Notes: generated by a model not told the origin, from the letters alone. Positions 45,986-54,220 are shown, counted from the stretch's first letter. The stretch is 64,000 bases of DNA from an uncultured Bacteroidales bacterium (GCA_900315705.1 ONAB01000003.1:44633-108632), one strand, 5' to 3'. Numbers and translations: made by a program.

Positions 45986-46049
45986 ACCTCTTGCTTTTAT
46001 GAGTAATTATAAGTTTTTCTAATTCAACATCTTCGAATGATACGTTCAT
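45972..46049 (-). pseudogene. HigB toxin N-terminal remnant
   Basis: ATG at 46049 opens a 25-codon frame, MNVSFEDVELEKLIITHKSK followed by RYGQR and stop. It matches the usual HigB/RelE start (strand, LExL, then KSKRY) but is cut off at the point where the higA ATG begins. About 70 toxin residues are missing. Confidence 0.65.
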
Positions 46050-46064
46050 CGTTCCAACAATTTG

Positions 46065-46072
46065 CAAAGATA
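46065..46072 (-). promoter_or_regulatory. Promoter -7 element of the higBA remnant
   Basis: TATCTTTG on the minus strand, 16 bases before the higB remnant ATG, so higA is probably still transcribed. Confidence 0.5.
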
Positions 46073-46115
46073 ATAAAAATTCTGAATTTTGGGAATTTTA
46101 AAAAAAAGAATTTTT

Positions 46116-46190
46116 AATGCGGACACTTATTTCATGATAATCAACTTCGACCGCGGCGTGAGCGTGGTGAGGAAGGTAATTAAGAATTAA
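46116..46190 (+). pseudogene. Orphan T9SS CTD fragment 3
   Basis: Reads DTYFMIINFDRGVSVVRKVI then KN and stop, followed by AATTAAG repeats. It closely matches the end of the 43486 gene (GTYLVKINFNRGVSVTRKVVKN) in protein and DNA. No cargo gene is attached. With that gene's own end it brackets the higA module as an imperfect direct repeat. Confidence 0.75.
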
Positions 46191-46227
46191 GAATTAAGAA
46201 TGAAGAAATAAGGACTATGGATCACTC

Positions 46228-46539
46228 TTATGCAAAAACTTTTTGCATAATGGGGCGGTTCAATGCCCGCTCCAACTTGCATAACGTTTCCAAAGTAAGA
46301 TTCTCCTCGCCCTTTAACAGTTTAGAAACATATTGTGGGGAACAGCCAACAATTTCCGCCAACTGCTTTTGGGACATATTCAACTCTTCCAAAGACAGGG
46401 CAACTACGATGGCGATTTTCCGCGAATAGCGGAGCCAGTCGCGGTTTGCCCTTCGCCATTCGGCTTTCTCTCGCCATTTTGAGGACTCAGACGAAGAATG
46501 CTCTTCCAAAAACTCTATTTGTTCTGCTGCGGTTTTCAT
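46228..46539 (-). CDS. XRE-family antitoxin-like regulator
   Basis: 103 aa. The C-terminal half is a clear XRE HTH (LSLEELNMSQKQLAEIVGCSPQYVSKLLKGEENLTLETLCKLERALN), preceded by an N-terminal helix that may contact a toxin. It overlaps the upstream gene by 4 bases (ATGA). Its partner looks broken, so it may now act only as an autorepressor. Confidence 0.82.
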   Translation of the reverse strand: MKTAAEQIEFLEEHSSSESSKWREKAEWRRANRDWLRYSRKIAIVVALSLEELNMSQKQLAEIVGCSPQYVSKLLKGEENLTLETLCKLERALNRPIMQKVFA

Positions 46540-46799
46540 TTTATTATGCTTTTTTCTTTAATGAAATCTGTAAAACTATCGTCATCAATCACATTATTGG
46601 CGACAAGGTACTGGCGCACTTTCTCCATCTTCACCAGTTCTTTAAGCGTATGCTCCCGTTCCTGCATCGTACGAGTCAGTTTTATCGCGCCACCAGTGAC
46701 AACATATATGCCCGGATTCAGTTTTATGGCATAGATTCGCAACCAACTGGCATGTTTTGGGCGGTCCTTTAATCGAGCCTTTTCTCTTCCCAATTTCAT
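46536..46799 (-). CDS. C-terminal part of a Bacteroidota TA-type toxin partner
   Basis: 87 aa. The segment WLRIYAIKLNPGIYVVTGGAIKLTRTMQERE is the hallmark C-terminal half of a ~180-aa protein family that I recall being paired with XRE regulators in Bacteroidota. The N-terminal ~90 residues are absent; the matching start lies just upstream as a separate 30-codon frame. The pair therefore looks like one gene with an internal deletion. Whether this piece is still functional is unknown. Confidence 0.6.
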   Translation of the reverse strand: MKLGREKARLKDRPKHASWLRIYAIKLNPGIYVVTGGAIKLTRTMQEREHTLKELVKMEKVRQYLVANNVIDDDSFTDFIKEKSIIK

Positions 46800-46888
46800 A
46801 AAACCCGGTCCAACTCGTTCAATTCCTCATCAGCATAATGTACGGCCCATAAACGTCCGTCTTGTTTAATGTCTTCAAACGTCATCAT
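46796..46888 (-). pseudogene. N-terminal fragment of the same toxin gene
   Basis: A 30-codon frame, MMTFEDIKQDGRLWAVHYAD then EELNELDRVL and stop. The stop TGA overlaps the ATG of the next frame. The DGRLWAVHYADEELNEL pattern is the expected beginning of the family whose end is encoded at 46536-46799. Confidence 0.55.
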
Positions 46889-46909
46889 AATATTTGTTTT
46901 TTATCGCCG

Positions 46910-46917
46910 CAAAGATA
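46910..46917 (-). promoter_or_regulatory. Promoter -7 element of the second toxin/antitoxin unit
   Basis: TATCTTTG on the minus strand, 22 bases before the first ATG. Confidence 0.5.
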
Positions 46918-47052
46918 CACTTTTTTTTGAATAATCAACCTGCAAGTTGATTATTGTGATTTGAAAGGATGTCAATTATCATCAAGAATACGATAACACT
47001 TTCTCTTATTTGGCAACAAATGGATGCTTCCTTTTTAAACAGGACGCAGAAT

Positions 47053-48153
47053 CTACAACAATCTGGCAATCACAATGGCACTCGCGAAGGCGAAGAAGAG
47101 ATTATAGCCACCGCAAAGGCCGTCCACATCGATCATCTCGCCGGCAGCACAAAGGCCCGGGAAACGCTTCAATGCAAAATGCTCATCCACTTCGCCGAGG
47201 TCTATGCCTCCGTGGCACACCTGGGCAAATTCCAATCCGTAAGGTTCCACTATCTCCCATTTCATTTTTTTAACATCAAAAGGATGCTGCTCATACCAGG
47301 CGTTCAGTTTGGGATGCAAAATGCCCTTCAGCGAGCCGAAGTTCCTTTTATACTGCTCAATATCCACCTCAGCATCGGGAAGCAGGTTGAGCTCCACCTC
47401 ACAATTCCGTTTGTCGGCCAAACGGCTGTAATAGGCAGATAGGTTGAGGATGACGATGCCGGAAATACCGTCATCTTTAAAGGTCACTTCCCCTTTCTCC
47501 TTATGAATCAACTCATTATTATGATACAAGGCCGCATCCACCTTCACGCGGCAGCCCGAGAGCCGGCGGGGATATCGGGCCAGTTTGAAGCCCACCAAGG
47601 AGGGCTCCAGCGGGCGGGTTCTCAAGTTAAAGTCTGTTAAAAAGGCATTATGGCGTTCTTGGCGCGCCTGTGGCAAGCTGGCCGGCGAGCCCGTGGCGAG
47701 CACCACCGCGTCGAAGGGAACGGGATAGTCGTTGATATGCCATTGCGAGCCCTGGCGGGAGATTTTCCGCACCTCGTATTCCAATTCCGTATGGAGATTC
47801 GGCGTATCGGGCGACCAAAGGACATCGACCACGGTTTGGGAAAATTGCGTGACGGGATATACCCTACCCTCCTCATCGGCGGTGAGCAGCAGCCCCATCG
47901 CCTCGAAAGTCCTCCATAATTTCTCAGGACCGACCTTATTCAGCAGGGAGCGTATAAAATCGGGGTGATTATAGCATTCCGGGGTGACGTTTTGGTTGAA
48001 GAGGTTGGCGCGACCGCCACCGGAGGCGCGCACCTTGAAGCCCACCTTGGACGACTGCTCGAAAAGGCAGGTTTGCATATCGGTCCTGTCCGCCAACAGC
48101 TTGGCGAGGAGAAGCCCGGAGGCTCCAGCACCGACGATGGCTATGCGTTTCAT
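47053..48153 (-). CDS. HI0933-family flavoprotein (NAD(P)/FAD-dependent oxidoreductase)
   Basis: 366 aa. The N-terminal FAD motif GAGASGLLLAKLLAD (residues 8-22) and the family signature KVRASGGGRANLFNQN are present, as is the C-terminal GFPGLCAAGEMIDVDGLCGGYN-like motif. Relatives of unknown physiological substrate (YhiN/BaiN type) are widespread. Last gene of a gmk-suhB-flavoprotein operon; its start overlaps the suhB stop by 4 bases. Confidence 0.85.
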   Translation of the reverse strand: MKRIAIVGAGASGLLLAKLLADRTDMQTCLFEQSSKVGFKVRASGGGRANLFNQNVTPECYNHPDFIRSLLNKVGPEKLWRTFEAMGLLLTADEEGRVYPVTQFSQTVVDVLWSPDTPNLHTELEYEVRKISRQGSQWHINDYPVPFDAVVLATGSPASLPQARQERHNAFLTDFNLRTRPLEPSLVGFKLARYPRRLSGCRVKVDAALYHNNELIHKEKGEVTFKDDGISGIVILNLSAYYSRLADKRNCEVELNLLPDAEVDIEQYKRNFGSLKGILHPKLNAWYEQHPFDVKKMKWEIVEPYGLEFAQVCHGGIDLGEVDEHFALKRFPGLCAAGEMIDVDGLCGGYNLFFAFASAIVIARLL

Positions 48154-48953
48154 TCCGCGTCCTCTTTTAAAAAACGGTGCAACGATTTTTGCAATTCCGG
48201 GAACAGCTTGGGACCGGAGACCACAATCTCGCCGCCGAAGAGCCAGTTGTCGCCGCCGGAGAAGTCGGAGACGAGGGCACCCGCTTGCTGACAGATGAAC
48301 GTGCCGGCGGCCACGTCGTAGGGTTTCATCCCATACTCGAAATAGCCGTCACAGCGCCCGCAGGCCACATAGACGAGGTCGGTGGCGGCGGAACCCAGGC
48401 GGCGCAGTCCGTGTGTGTGCTGCATCGACCACTCCATATAGCGCATAAAGGGCTTCAGGATGGAGAAATCGGAGTACGGGAAGCCCGTCGCGAGCAACGA
48501 AGCGTCAAGGTTCGGACAATTGGTGACGTGTATGGGCATACCGTTCATATAGGCCTTGCCGCCCTTGTAGGCATAGAAGCATTCGTCGCGGCCTATTTCG
48601 TACACCACGCCTATCACTATCTCTTCGTCCTCGCGCAGCGCGATGCTGATGGCCGTGGGGGGCAGGCCGTGGATGAAATTGGTGGTGCCGTCAAGCGGAT
48701 CCACAATCCAGTTGTAGTGCTCGGCCAGCACGGTTTCCGTCTTCTCCTCGGCAATAAAGCCAGCCTCAGGCACCAGTTCCTTCAGACGGGCCACAATGGT
48801 CTTTTCCGACTGTTTGTCAAACTGCGTCACATAGTCGTGCACGCCCTTGGCCTCCATATTGACGGTGTCCAACCGCTGACGCTCGCTCCAGAGCCAGACA
48901 CCCACTTTCCGGGCCAACGGGCAAACCTGTTCACATATATTCTGATAATCCAT
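48150..48953 (-). CDS. suhB: Inositol monophosphatase family protein
   Basis: 267 aa. Metal-binding motifs are intact: EE at 69-70, DPLDGTTNF at 85-93 and YDVAAG near 212. It dephosphorylates inositol-1-phosphate or similar sugar phosphates; SuhB-type relatives also influence transcription in some bacteria. It is the middle gene of the gmk-suhB-flavoprotein operon, 5 bases after gmk. Confidence 0.85.
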   Translation of the reverse strand: MDYQNICEQVCPLARKVGVWLWSERQRLDTVNMEAKGVHDYVTQFDKQSEKTIVARLKELVPEAGFIAEEKTETVLAEHYNWIVDPLDGTTNFIHGLPPTAISIALREDEEIVIGVVYEIGRDECFYAYKGGKAYMNGMPIHVTNCPNLDASLLATGFPYSDFSILKPFMRYMEWSMQHTHGLRRLGSAATDLVYVACGRCDGYFEYGMKPYDVAAGTFICQQAGALVSDFSGGDNWLFGGEIVVSGPKLFPELQKSLHRFLKEDAE

Positions 48954-48958
48954 AATCC

Positions 48959-49528
48959 TTATTTTTTTTCCAGAAAATCCCGCACCAGGTCAATCATCTC
49001 CTGCTGGGCGGTCTTCAAATCGTCGTTCAACACAATCTTGTCGAACTGTCGTGCGAAGGAGAGCTCGTATTCCGCTTTGGCCAACCGTTTTTTCAGCGAT
49101 GCGTCGTTCTCAGTGCCGCGGTTTTTCAGCCGGTTTTCAAGTTCCTCCATTGTCGGGGGCTCAATGAATACCGAAAGGGCCTCGTCGCCGTAGAACTTCT
49201 TGATATTGAGGCCGCCGAGCACATCTACATCGAAGATAACAGCCTGCCCGTTGCTCCAGATGCGTTCCACCTCGCTTTTGAGGGAGCCGTAGAACTGGTC
49301 GGCATAGACCTCCTGCCATTCCAGGAACTCGTCGTTGGCAAGGCGCTCCTTGAATTGCTCGGGGGTGAGAAAATAGTAGTCTTTCCCGTCAATCTCATAA
49401 TCCCGCTTGGGGCGGGTGGTGGCAGAAATGGAGAACTTGAGGGCAGGCACTTGTTCCAGGAGGTGTCGGACGATGGAGGTTTTGCCAGCGCCGGAGGGGG
49501 CGGATACGATGATGACTTTTCCTTTCAT
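48959..49528 (-). CDS. gmk: Guanylate kinase
   Basis: 189 aa from the ATG at 49528, chosen because it starts the family N-terminus MKGKVIIVSAPSGAGKTS; an upstream start at 49588 would cross the promoter. It phosphorylates GMP to GDP. The P-loop is at ~9-18, and the GMP-binding segment TTRPKRDYEIDGKDYYFLT follows. First gene of the operon with suhB and the flavoprotein. Confidence 0.94.
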   Translation of the reverse strand: MKGKVIIVSAPSGAGKTSIVRHLLEQVPALKFSISATTRPKRDYEIDGKDYYFLTPEQFKERLANDEFLEWQEVYADQFYGSLKSEVERIWSNGQAVIFDVDVLGGLNIKKFYGDEALSVFIEPPTMEELENRLKNRGTENDASLKKRLAKAEYELSFARQFDKIVLNDDLKTAQQEMIDLVRDFLEKK

Positions 49529-49548
49529 ACCGGTGTTTTTTAGGGCTG

Positions 49549-49556
49549 CAAAGATA
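49549..49556 (-). promoter_or_regulatory. Promoter -7 element of gmk operon
   Basis: TATCTTTG on the minus strand, 21 bases before the gmk ATG. Confidence 0.5.
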
Positions 49557-49569
49557 CTCCTTTTTTTGC

Positions 49570-49577
49570 TATTTTTG
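49570..49577 (+). promoter_or_regulatory. Promoter -7 element of the thioesterase gene
   Basis: TATTTTTG on the plus strand, 22 bases before the ATG at 49599. It is divergent from, and only 13 bases away from, the gmk -7 element, so the two promoters must share upstream sequence. Confidence 0.5.
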
Positions 49578-49598
49578 CCGCCCTTCAAGAAATAGAGT

Positions 49599-50354
49599 AT
49601 GCAACAACGAGAGAATACCTTTCACGACCATTTTGAAATCACCTCCTATATGGTGGACGAGAAGCAGCGTCTGTCGCCCGTATTCATTTTTTATCTGATG
49701 CAGGACATTGCGGTGCGGCACTGTGCCATTACCGGGGCAAGTTGGGAGTTTATGCACGAGCACCAGCTGTTCTGGGCCCTTTCGCGCACCGAAGTGGAGA
49801 TTGTCAGACGCCCTAATTGGCACGAGCAGATAGAGGTGACCACTTGGGAGAAGAAGCCCAACTACCTCATCCAACCGCGTGACCATCAGATAGACACTTT
49901 GGACGGGGAGACTCTAGTGAGGAGCACCTCCAACTGGGTACTGCTAGACGCCGAGGGCAAGCCCCATACTCTGGAGGGATTCGAGCATCTGCTGCATCCC
50001 CAATTGGACCTGCACGCCATCGAAAGGCCTGCCGCCCGCCTGCGCGAGAGCGCTGTCTCCGACGAGCAGCAACCTCTCTTCAAGCCCGTGCTCTTCTCCC
50101 ATCTCGATATGAACCACCACGTCAACAACGCCTCCTACGTGCTTTGGGCCATCGATGATTTTGACAAGGAGTTTCTCCGCTCGCACGAGCTCACCTCCCT
50201 CTCGCTGAATTTCATACAGCAGATGCGCGGCGACGACAGCTATGGCATCTACCGCAAGGAAATCGCCCCCGGCCAATTCCTCAGTTCCATTGTTTCGATG
50301 AATGAAAAGGTGGAGGTGTGCCGAGTTCGCACTACTTGGAAAGAAGAAGAGTAA
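49599..50354 (+). CDS. Acyl-ACP thioesterase (FatA/FatB family)
   Basis: 251 aa, two tandem hot-dog folds. The first has YLMQDIAVRHCAITGASWEF and LFWALSRTEVEI. The second has DMNHHVNNASYVLWAID near 169, containing the conserved Asn and His of the plant-type active site. It releases free fatty acids from acyl-ACP. It is transcribed alone and is convergent with thiD. Confidence 0.88.
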   Translation: MQQRENTFHDHFEITSYMVDEKQRLSPVFIFYLMQDIAVRHCAITGASWEFMHEHQLFWALSRTEVEIVRRPNWHEQIEVTTWEKKPNYLIQPRDHQIDTLDGETLVRSTSNWVLLDAEGKPHTLEGFEHLLHPQLDLHAIERPAARLRESAVSDEQQPLFKPVLFSHLDMNHHVNNASYVLWAIDDFDKEFLRSHELTSLSLNFIQQMRGDDSYGIYRKEIAPGQFLSSIVSMNEKVEVCRVRTTWKEEE

Positions 50355-50362
50355 AGAGGCGT

Positions 50363-51163
50363 TTAGCGCAGCGTGTGCAGATGCCACACAGGGCCGTGGC
50401 CGTGGCCTATTTCCATATCGGCACCTTGCCGGATGGCTTCCGTAAGATAGGTTTTAGCCGACTGCACGGCCGATTCAAGAGTTTCGCCCTTGCCCAGGAA
50501 TGTGGCAATGGCCGACGACAGGGTACAGCCTGTGCCGTGAAGATTCCCCGTCTCTATTTTCGCATCAGAGAACCGCGACAAGTGTCCGTCGGCGAAGAGC
50601 ACATCGCACATCTCACCGCCCTCCAGATGACCGCCCTTCACCAGCACATTGGTATGATGTTTCAGGGCCAATTCTTCTGCGGCCTTTTCCATCTCGGATG
50701 TCTCTTTCACTGGCCTGTCCACCAACAAGCTCACCTCGTGCAGATTGGGGGTTATCAGCGTGCTGAGCGGGAAGAGCTCCTGCTTGATGATGTCCACGGT
50801 CTCCTCGGCCATCAGGCGGCAACCGGAGGTGGAGACCATCACGGGGTCATAGACCACAAGGCGCGGTTGATGGCGGTGCAGGCCGTCGGCAATGGCCCGC
50901 ACGATGTCGGGGTCATTGACCATCCCGATTTTCACGGCATCCACGCGCAGGTCGGTCATCACCGCGTCGATTTGGGCGGTGACCATTTCGGGCGTCACAG
51001 GCATCACGCCCTGCACGCCGGTGGTATTCTGGGCTGTGATGGCCGTGATGACGGAGGCCGCGTATGCGCCTAATGCGGAGATGGTTTTGATGTCGGCCTG
51101 GATGCCGGCACCACCGGAGCAATCAGAGCCGGCGATGGTGAGAATGATGGCAAGTTTCTTCAT
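50363..51163 (-). CDS. thiD: Hydroxymethylpyrimidine/phosphomethylpyrimidine kinase
   Basis: 266 aa from the ATG at 51163, which gives the family start [26 protein letters not shown]; longer readings run back through tenI. It phosphorylates HMP and HMP-P for thiamine synthesis. The ribokinase-fold signature [14 protein letters not shown] and the DPVMVS motif are present. Last gene of thiF-tenI-thiD. Confidence 0.94.
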   Translation of the reverse strand: MKKLAIILTIAGSDCSGGAGIQADIKTISALGAYAASVITAITAQNTTGVQGVMPVTPEMVTAQIDAVMTDLRVDAVKIGMVNDPDIVRAIADGLHRHQPRLVVYDPVMVSTSGCRLMAEETVDIIKQELFPLSTLITPNLHEVSLLVDRPVKETSEMEKAAEELALKHHTNVLVKGGHLEGGEMCDVLFADGHLSRFSDAKIETGNLHGTGCTLSSAIATFLGKGETLESAVQSAKTYLTEAIRQGADMEIGHGHGPVWHLHTLR

Positions 51164-51170
51164 TTTTCTG

Positions 51171-51767
51171 CTATTTGGATTGGATAATTTGCAATAATTG
51201 ATGGAAATGAGGTATAAACTCGGTCCCTTTGCGGTTCCACACGTCGCCCAACAGGGCCACGCCTCCGAACCCGAAGAACTTGACCTCGGGAATGTTGTCG
51301 GCACAGATGCCGCCGAGGGCCACGACCTTTTCGTCGATGAGACCGCGCGACCGGGCATCTTGCAGCTGTTCGGTAGTGAAGTGCGCACCGTAGCCCTCTT
51401 TGGAGATGCTGTCGTAAATGGGACTCAAGAAAACATAGTCGCATACGTTTTTCCACTCCTCCACCTCCTGCAGCGAGTGGCACGAGCGGCTGATATGACC
51501 GTGAAATCCCTCCGGAGCCACTGGATTGCGCGCATTGAGATGGATGCCCTTCAAGCCGTATTTCTTCACCAGTCCAAAATGCTCGTGCAGAACAATGCGG
51601 TTCCTGAAAGGTTCGGACACAGATTGCAACAGATGCTCCACCTCATCTATGGAAGAGTGGGGTTTGCGAAGGTGCAGAATCTCCAAGCCCGCCTCAAACA
51701 ATGCATTGACGGAGGCGGCTTCATCGGCAAGGAATGCCGGAGATGTGATCACAATCAATCTCATCAT
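51171..51767 (-). CDS. Thiamine-phosphate synthase/TenI-like protein
   Basis: 198 aa, a ThiE/TenI-type TIM barrel ([52 protein letters not shown]). A second, more canonical ThiE is encoded at 58396 in the riboswitch operon, so this copy is better explained as TenI, the thiazole tautomerase, or a divergent synthase. It lies between thiF and thiD. Confidence 0.75.
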   Translation of the reverse strand: MMRLIVITSPAFLADEAASVNALFEAGLEILHLRKPHSSIDEVEHLLQSVSEPFRNRIVLHEHFGLVKKYGLKGIHLNARNPVAPEGFHGHISRSCHSLQEVEEWKNVCDYVFLSPIYDSISKEGYGAHFTTEQLQDARSRGLIDEKVVALGGICADNIPEVKFFGFGGVALLGDVWNRKGTEFIPHFHQLLQIIQSK

Positions 51768-51781
51768 ACTAGAATCAGGTG

Positions 51782-52486
51782 TTAAAAATCGTAAATAGCC
51801 GACTCCATCGTGCGCAGGTCGATGGTCCAGAGTTTGCCAATTAAGGGTTCGCCTATGCCAGTGATGAGTTTGATGGCTTCGGTGGCTGCCACGCTGCCCA
51901 CGATGGCGGGTGTGGTACCGAGCACGCCCTTGTCGCGGATGTCGGTGGGTTGCACCACAGAGTCCTCGGGATATAGCATCCGATACGAGCGAGGATTGTC
52001 GCCGGCGCTGAACACGGACACTTGCCCCTCAAAGCCCTTGATGGCGCCAAAGACATAGGGTTTGCCGGCGGCGAGGCAGGCATCGTTCAGCAGGTAGCGG
52101 GTGGCGAAGTTGTCGCAGCCATCCAGCACCAGATCGTAGCGTGCCACGATGTCGGCCACATTGTCTTGAGTGAGGCGGAACGGGCAGGTTTCAATCTTCA
52201 CGTCGCTGTTGAGCGCGTGCAGGCGGCGGGTGGCACACTCGGCCTTGGAAAGGCCCACCTCCTCTTCGGTGTAGAGAATCTGCCGTTGCAGGTTGCTGAT
52301 GCTCACCAAATCGTTGTCCACGAGGCCCAAAGTGCCCACACCCGCGGCGGTGAGATAGATGGAGGCAGGAGAGCCCAAGCCTCCCACGCCCACCACGAGC
52401 ACCTTGGCGTTCATCAGTTTCTGTTGGCCTGATTCGCCCAGTTCGGGCAGCACAGTTTGTCGAAGGTATCTTTCGGACTTTTCCAT
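51782..52486 (-). CDS. thiF: ThiF/MoeB-family adenylyltransferase
   Basis: 234 aa. The E1-like nucleotide motif VGVGGLGSPASIYLTAAGVG and the Arg finger NLQRQILY are present, so it should adenylate the ThiS C-terminus. The CxxC zinc pairs and the catalytic cysteine of E. coli MoeB/ThiF are missing: the segment reads SYRMLYPEDSVVQPTDIRDK, and the protein ends before the second pair. Its context with tenI and thiD supports ThiF. HesA/MoeB is the alternative. Confidence 0.82.
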   Translation of the reverse strand: MEKSERYLRQTVLPELGESGQQKLMNAKVLVVGVGGLGSPASIYLTAAGVGTLGLVDNDLVSISNLQRQILYTEEEVGLSKAECATRRLHALNSDVKIETCPFRLTQDNVADIVARYDLVLDGCDNFATRYLLNDACLAAGKPYVFGAIKGFEGQVSVFSAGDNPRSYRMLYPEDSVVQPTDIRDKGVLGTTPAIVGSVAATEAIKLITGIGEPLIGKLWTIDLRTMESAIYDF

Positions 52487-52593
52487 TTGTAATCAGTTGA
52501 CAGTTTGCAATAATAATTCTGTGTTCTCCAAGCGTTTCCACCGCTATAGAGAGGTGAGAAATTCGGACAACACCACTCTCTCATACGAGGCGG

Positions 52594-52601
52594 CAAAGAT
52601 A
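52594..52601 (-). promoter_or_regulatory. Promoter -7 element of thiF-tenI-thiD
   Basis: TATCTTTG on the minus strand, giving a leader of about 100 bases. No TPP aptamer is seen in this leader. Confidence 0.45.
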
Positions 52602-52696
52602 ACATCTTTATCCATACGTTTCGACCACGCACCCAGTCTTCGCGAATCGGCTTCGGGGTGGTTGCGGTGAGAAAAATAAACATTTTCCTTGAGCAG

Positions 52697-52979
52697 CCCC
52701 GTTAGGGGCAAGAGCTCGGTAGCCAGGGGTTAAAGCGCGAGGAACGAGCGCGGCAACCCCTGGAAGGGGGACGGTGCGCGGGAAAAATCGCGGCGCGGGA
52801 GAACCATGAGACGAGGTTGTGCGTTGTTCGCCGCGAAAAGGGAGTGGTGTTCGACGAGCCTGCGTGAGGGATTGAAACGGAAATGATTTTGGCAAGAATG
52901 AGTGTCATTGCCAATCGGAGATTCCGCCATCTCCTATCGTCGGCGGCGGAATGGTGGTGGGTTCTAAGCCAAAATCATT
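52697..52979. repeat. Composite repeat in the thiF-53125 gap
   Basis: Three parts. A REP-like CCCCGTTAGGGG (52697-52708) is followed by GGTAGCCA. A hairpin has arms CCAGGGGTT (52723-52731) and AACCCCTGG (52755-52763) around AGGAACGA, a motif also found after the REP copy at 41922. A 12-bp inverted repeat AATGATTTTGGC (52882-52893; 52968-52979) encloses an ATTCCGCC/GGCGGAAT stem. No coding potential is evident. The rest of 52487-53124 shows only the two promoters. Confidence 0.65.
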
Positions 52980-53094
52980 GTAGTGGAAAGCCCGCCGCCG
53001 CGCCGGCACGCCCAAATAAAAAAAAGATGCAGAAGCCCTGATTTATGCCATCCGGTATAAAATTCTCTAAAGCGGTGACAAAGAGAAATTTTTG

Positions 53095-53102
53095 TATTTT
53101 TG
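53095..53102 (+). promoter_or_regulatory. Promoter -7 element of the 53125 gene
   Basis: TATTTTTG, 22 bases before the ATG at 53125. Confidence 0.5.
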
Positions 53103-53124
53103 CTTTTATAAATCAACAGGTTCT

Positions 53125-54006
53125 ATGAAAGAAATCTCCACCATAGTTTTCCTGGCAGTTTGCGCCTGCCTCCCGGCGTTTTCCCAAAACACCGAATATT
53201 CGCGGAGCGGCAAAGATGGCGTTTGGTTTGAGGTGCGGAACGACACCGCGAACCCGTGCCGCTATACCGAAGACAACAAAATCTACCAAGCCAACAGGAA
53301 GTTCACTTTCGAGTTCCACTATTTCGACCCGCAGGGCAAAGAACGCTATATGCAGTACGAACGTATTCCAAAACAGGGATATGAACTTACGGAAACCGGC
53401 GACACCAACACATATACCTATTATAAGGCGGATTTCTCCTTTTCTGATGTCTTCAACCCTAAAGATTCTTGCATCAATCGTTATTTATTAAAAGTTGCTT
53501 GCTCGGGTCGTGGATTCAGAAAAGATTATGACCAAACCGTGGAGGAGTTTTACTTTCTCTTGGATGATCAGAGATCAAAGTTGCCATTATCTATGTCCGG
53601 CATCGTGGAGAATGAACGGAATTTGTGGATGCATCCCAATAGAGATTGTCTGTTTCGAATACTCGAGCTCAATCCCTTCCCGTACATCCAATATCCCATC
53701 AAAAAGGGAAATACTTGGAAATGGCGGCTCTCTATCGGCAGCCAGTGGGGTGACGAGCGCTGGAAAACCTGGACGGGCGGTATCGTCAACAAGTACAAAT
53801 ACAGGATCACCGACACGGATTGCGAGGTCGTCACGTCTTTGGGCACGCTTTCGTGCGTGAAGGTGGAGGCCGTCGCCAAGAGCCGCATCGGAAATACCTA
53901 CCTCACAGCTTATTACAACGACACCTATGGTTTTGTGAAGATGGACAACACCAACATTGACGGATCAAGGATTGTCATTGATTTGATGGGGGTGAATTTT
54001 CAATAG
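53125..54006 (+). CDS. Exported protein of unknown function
   Basis: 293 aa from the ATG at 53125, which starts a signal peptide (MKEISTIVFLAVCACLPAFSQ); the upstream TTG lies at the promoter. The mature chain is beta-rich, with YIQYPIKKGNTWKWRLSIGSQWGDERWK, then CEVVTSLGTLSCVKVEAVAKSRIGN and LTAYYNDTYGFVKMDN, a pattern reminiscent of DUF3108-like periplasmic domains. No active site is recognised. Monocistronic by appearance. Confidence 0.6.
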   Translation: MKEISTIVFLAVCACLPAFSQNTEYSRSGKDGVWFEVRNDTANPCRYTEDNKIYQANRKFTFEFHYFDPQGKERYMQYERIPKQGYELTETGDTNTYTYYKADFSFSDVFNPKDSCINRYLLKVACSGRGFRKDYDQTVEEFYFLLDDQRSKLPLSMSGIVENERNLWMHPNRDCLFRILELNPFPYIQYPIKKGNTWKWRLSIGSQWGDERWKTWTGGIVNKYKYRITDTDCEVVTSLGTLSCVKVEAVAKSRIGNTYLTAYYNDTYGFVKMDNTNIDGSRIVIDLMGVNFQ

Positions 54007-54116
54007 TCGCTGTTTCGGAGGCTTGTGGCGAAGAGAGGGTTCAGGGTGATTGCGGTGAAAAAAAACTCCCACCTACTGCAACCTTTTGACATTTTCGCAT
54101 CATATAGATAAAGTTG

Positions 54117-54124
54117 TATCTTTG
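54117..54124 (+). promoter_or_regulatory. Promoter -7 element of the lipocalin-like gene
   Basis: TATCTTTG, giving a leader of about 90 bases. The leader contains a 7-bp hairpin CTTGATG/CATCAAG (about 54142-54170). Confidence 0.5.
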
Positions 54125-54220
54125 CAGCGTTATTTGCCTATCTTGATGTTTGCCGGACTTCGCATCAAGGTCGGAGACACCGTAAAAAAGTAGAAAAAAC
54201 AGAAGTCCCCTTTTGTCATT

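Noticed and set aside
46969-47442. 157-codon plus-strand frame over the flavoprotein 3' end
   Set aside because: Starts in non-coding AT-rich DNA and is mainly antisense to the well-supported flavoprotein gene.
52487-52593. Second TPP riboswitch in the thiF leader
   Set aside because: No CTGAGA or ACCTGAT core motifs are found in either orientation.
52868-52878. GGGATTGAAAC, like the 3' end of a CRISPR repeat
   Set aside because: Single copy with no spacer-repeat periodicity and no cas genes in the window.
52652-54062. Near-repeat of TTCGGGGTGGTTGCGGTGA at 52652 and about 54038
   Set aside because: Only about 25 bases with mismatches; too short to name a repeat family without a genome search.
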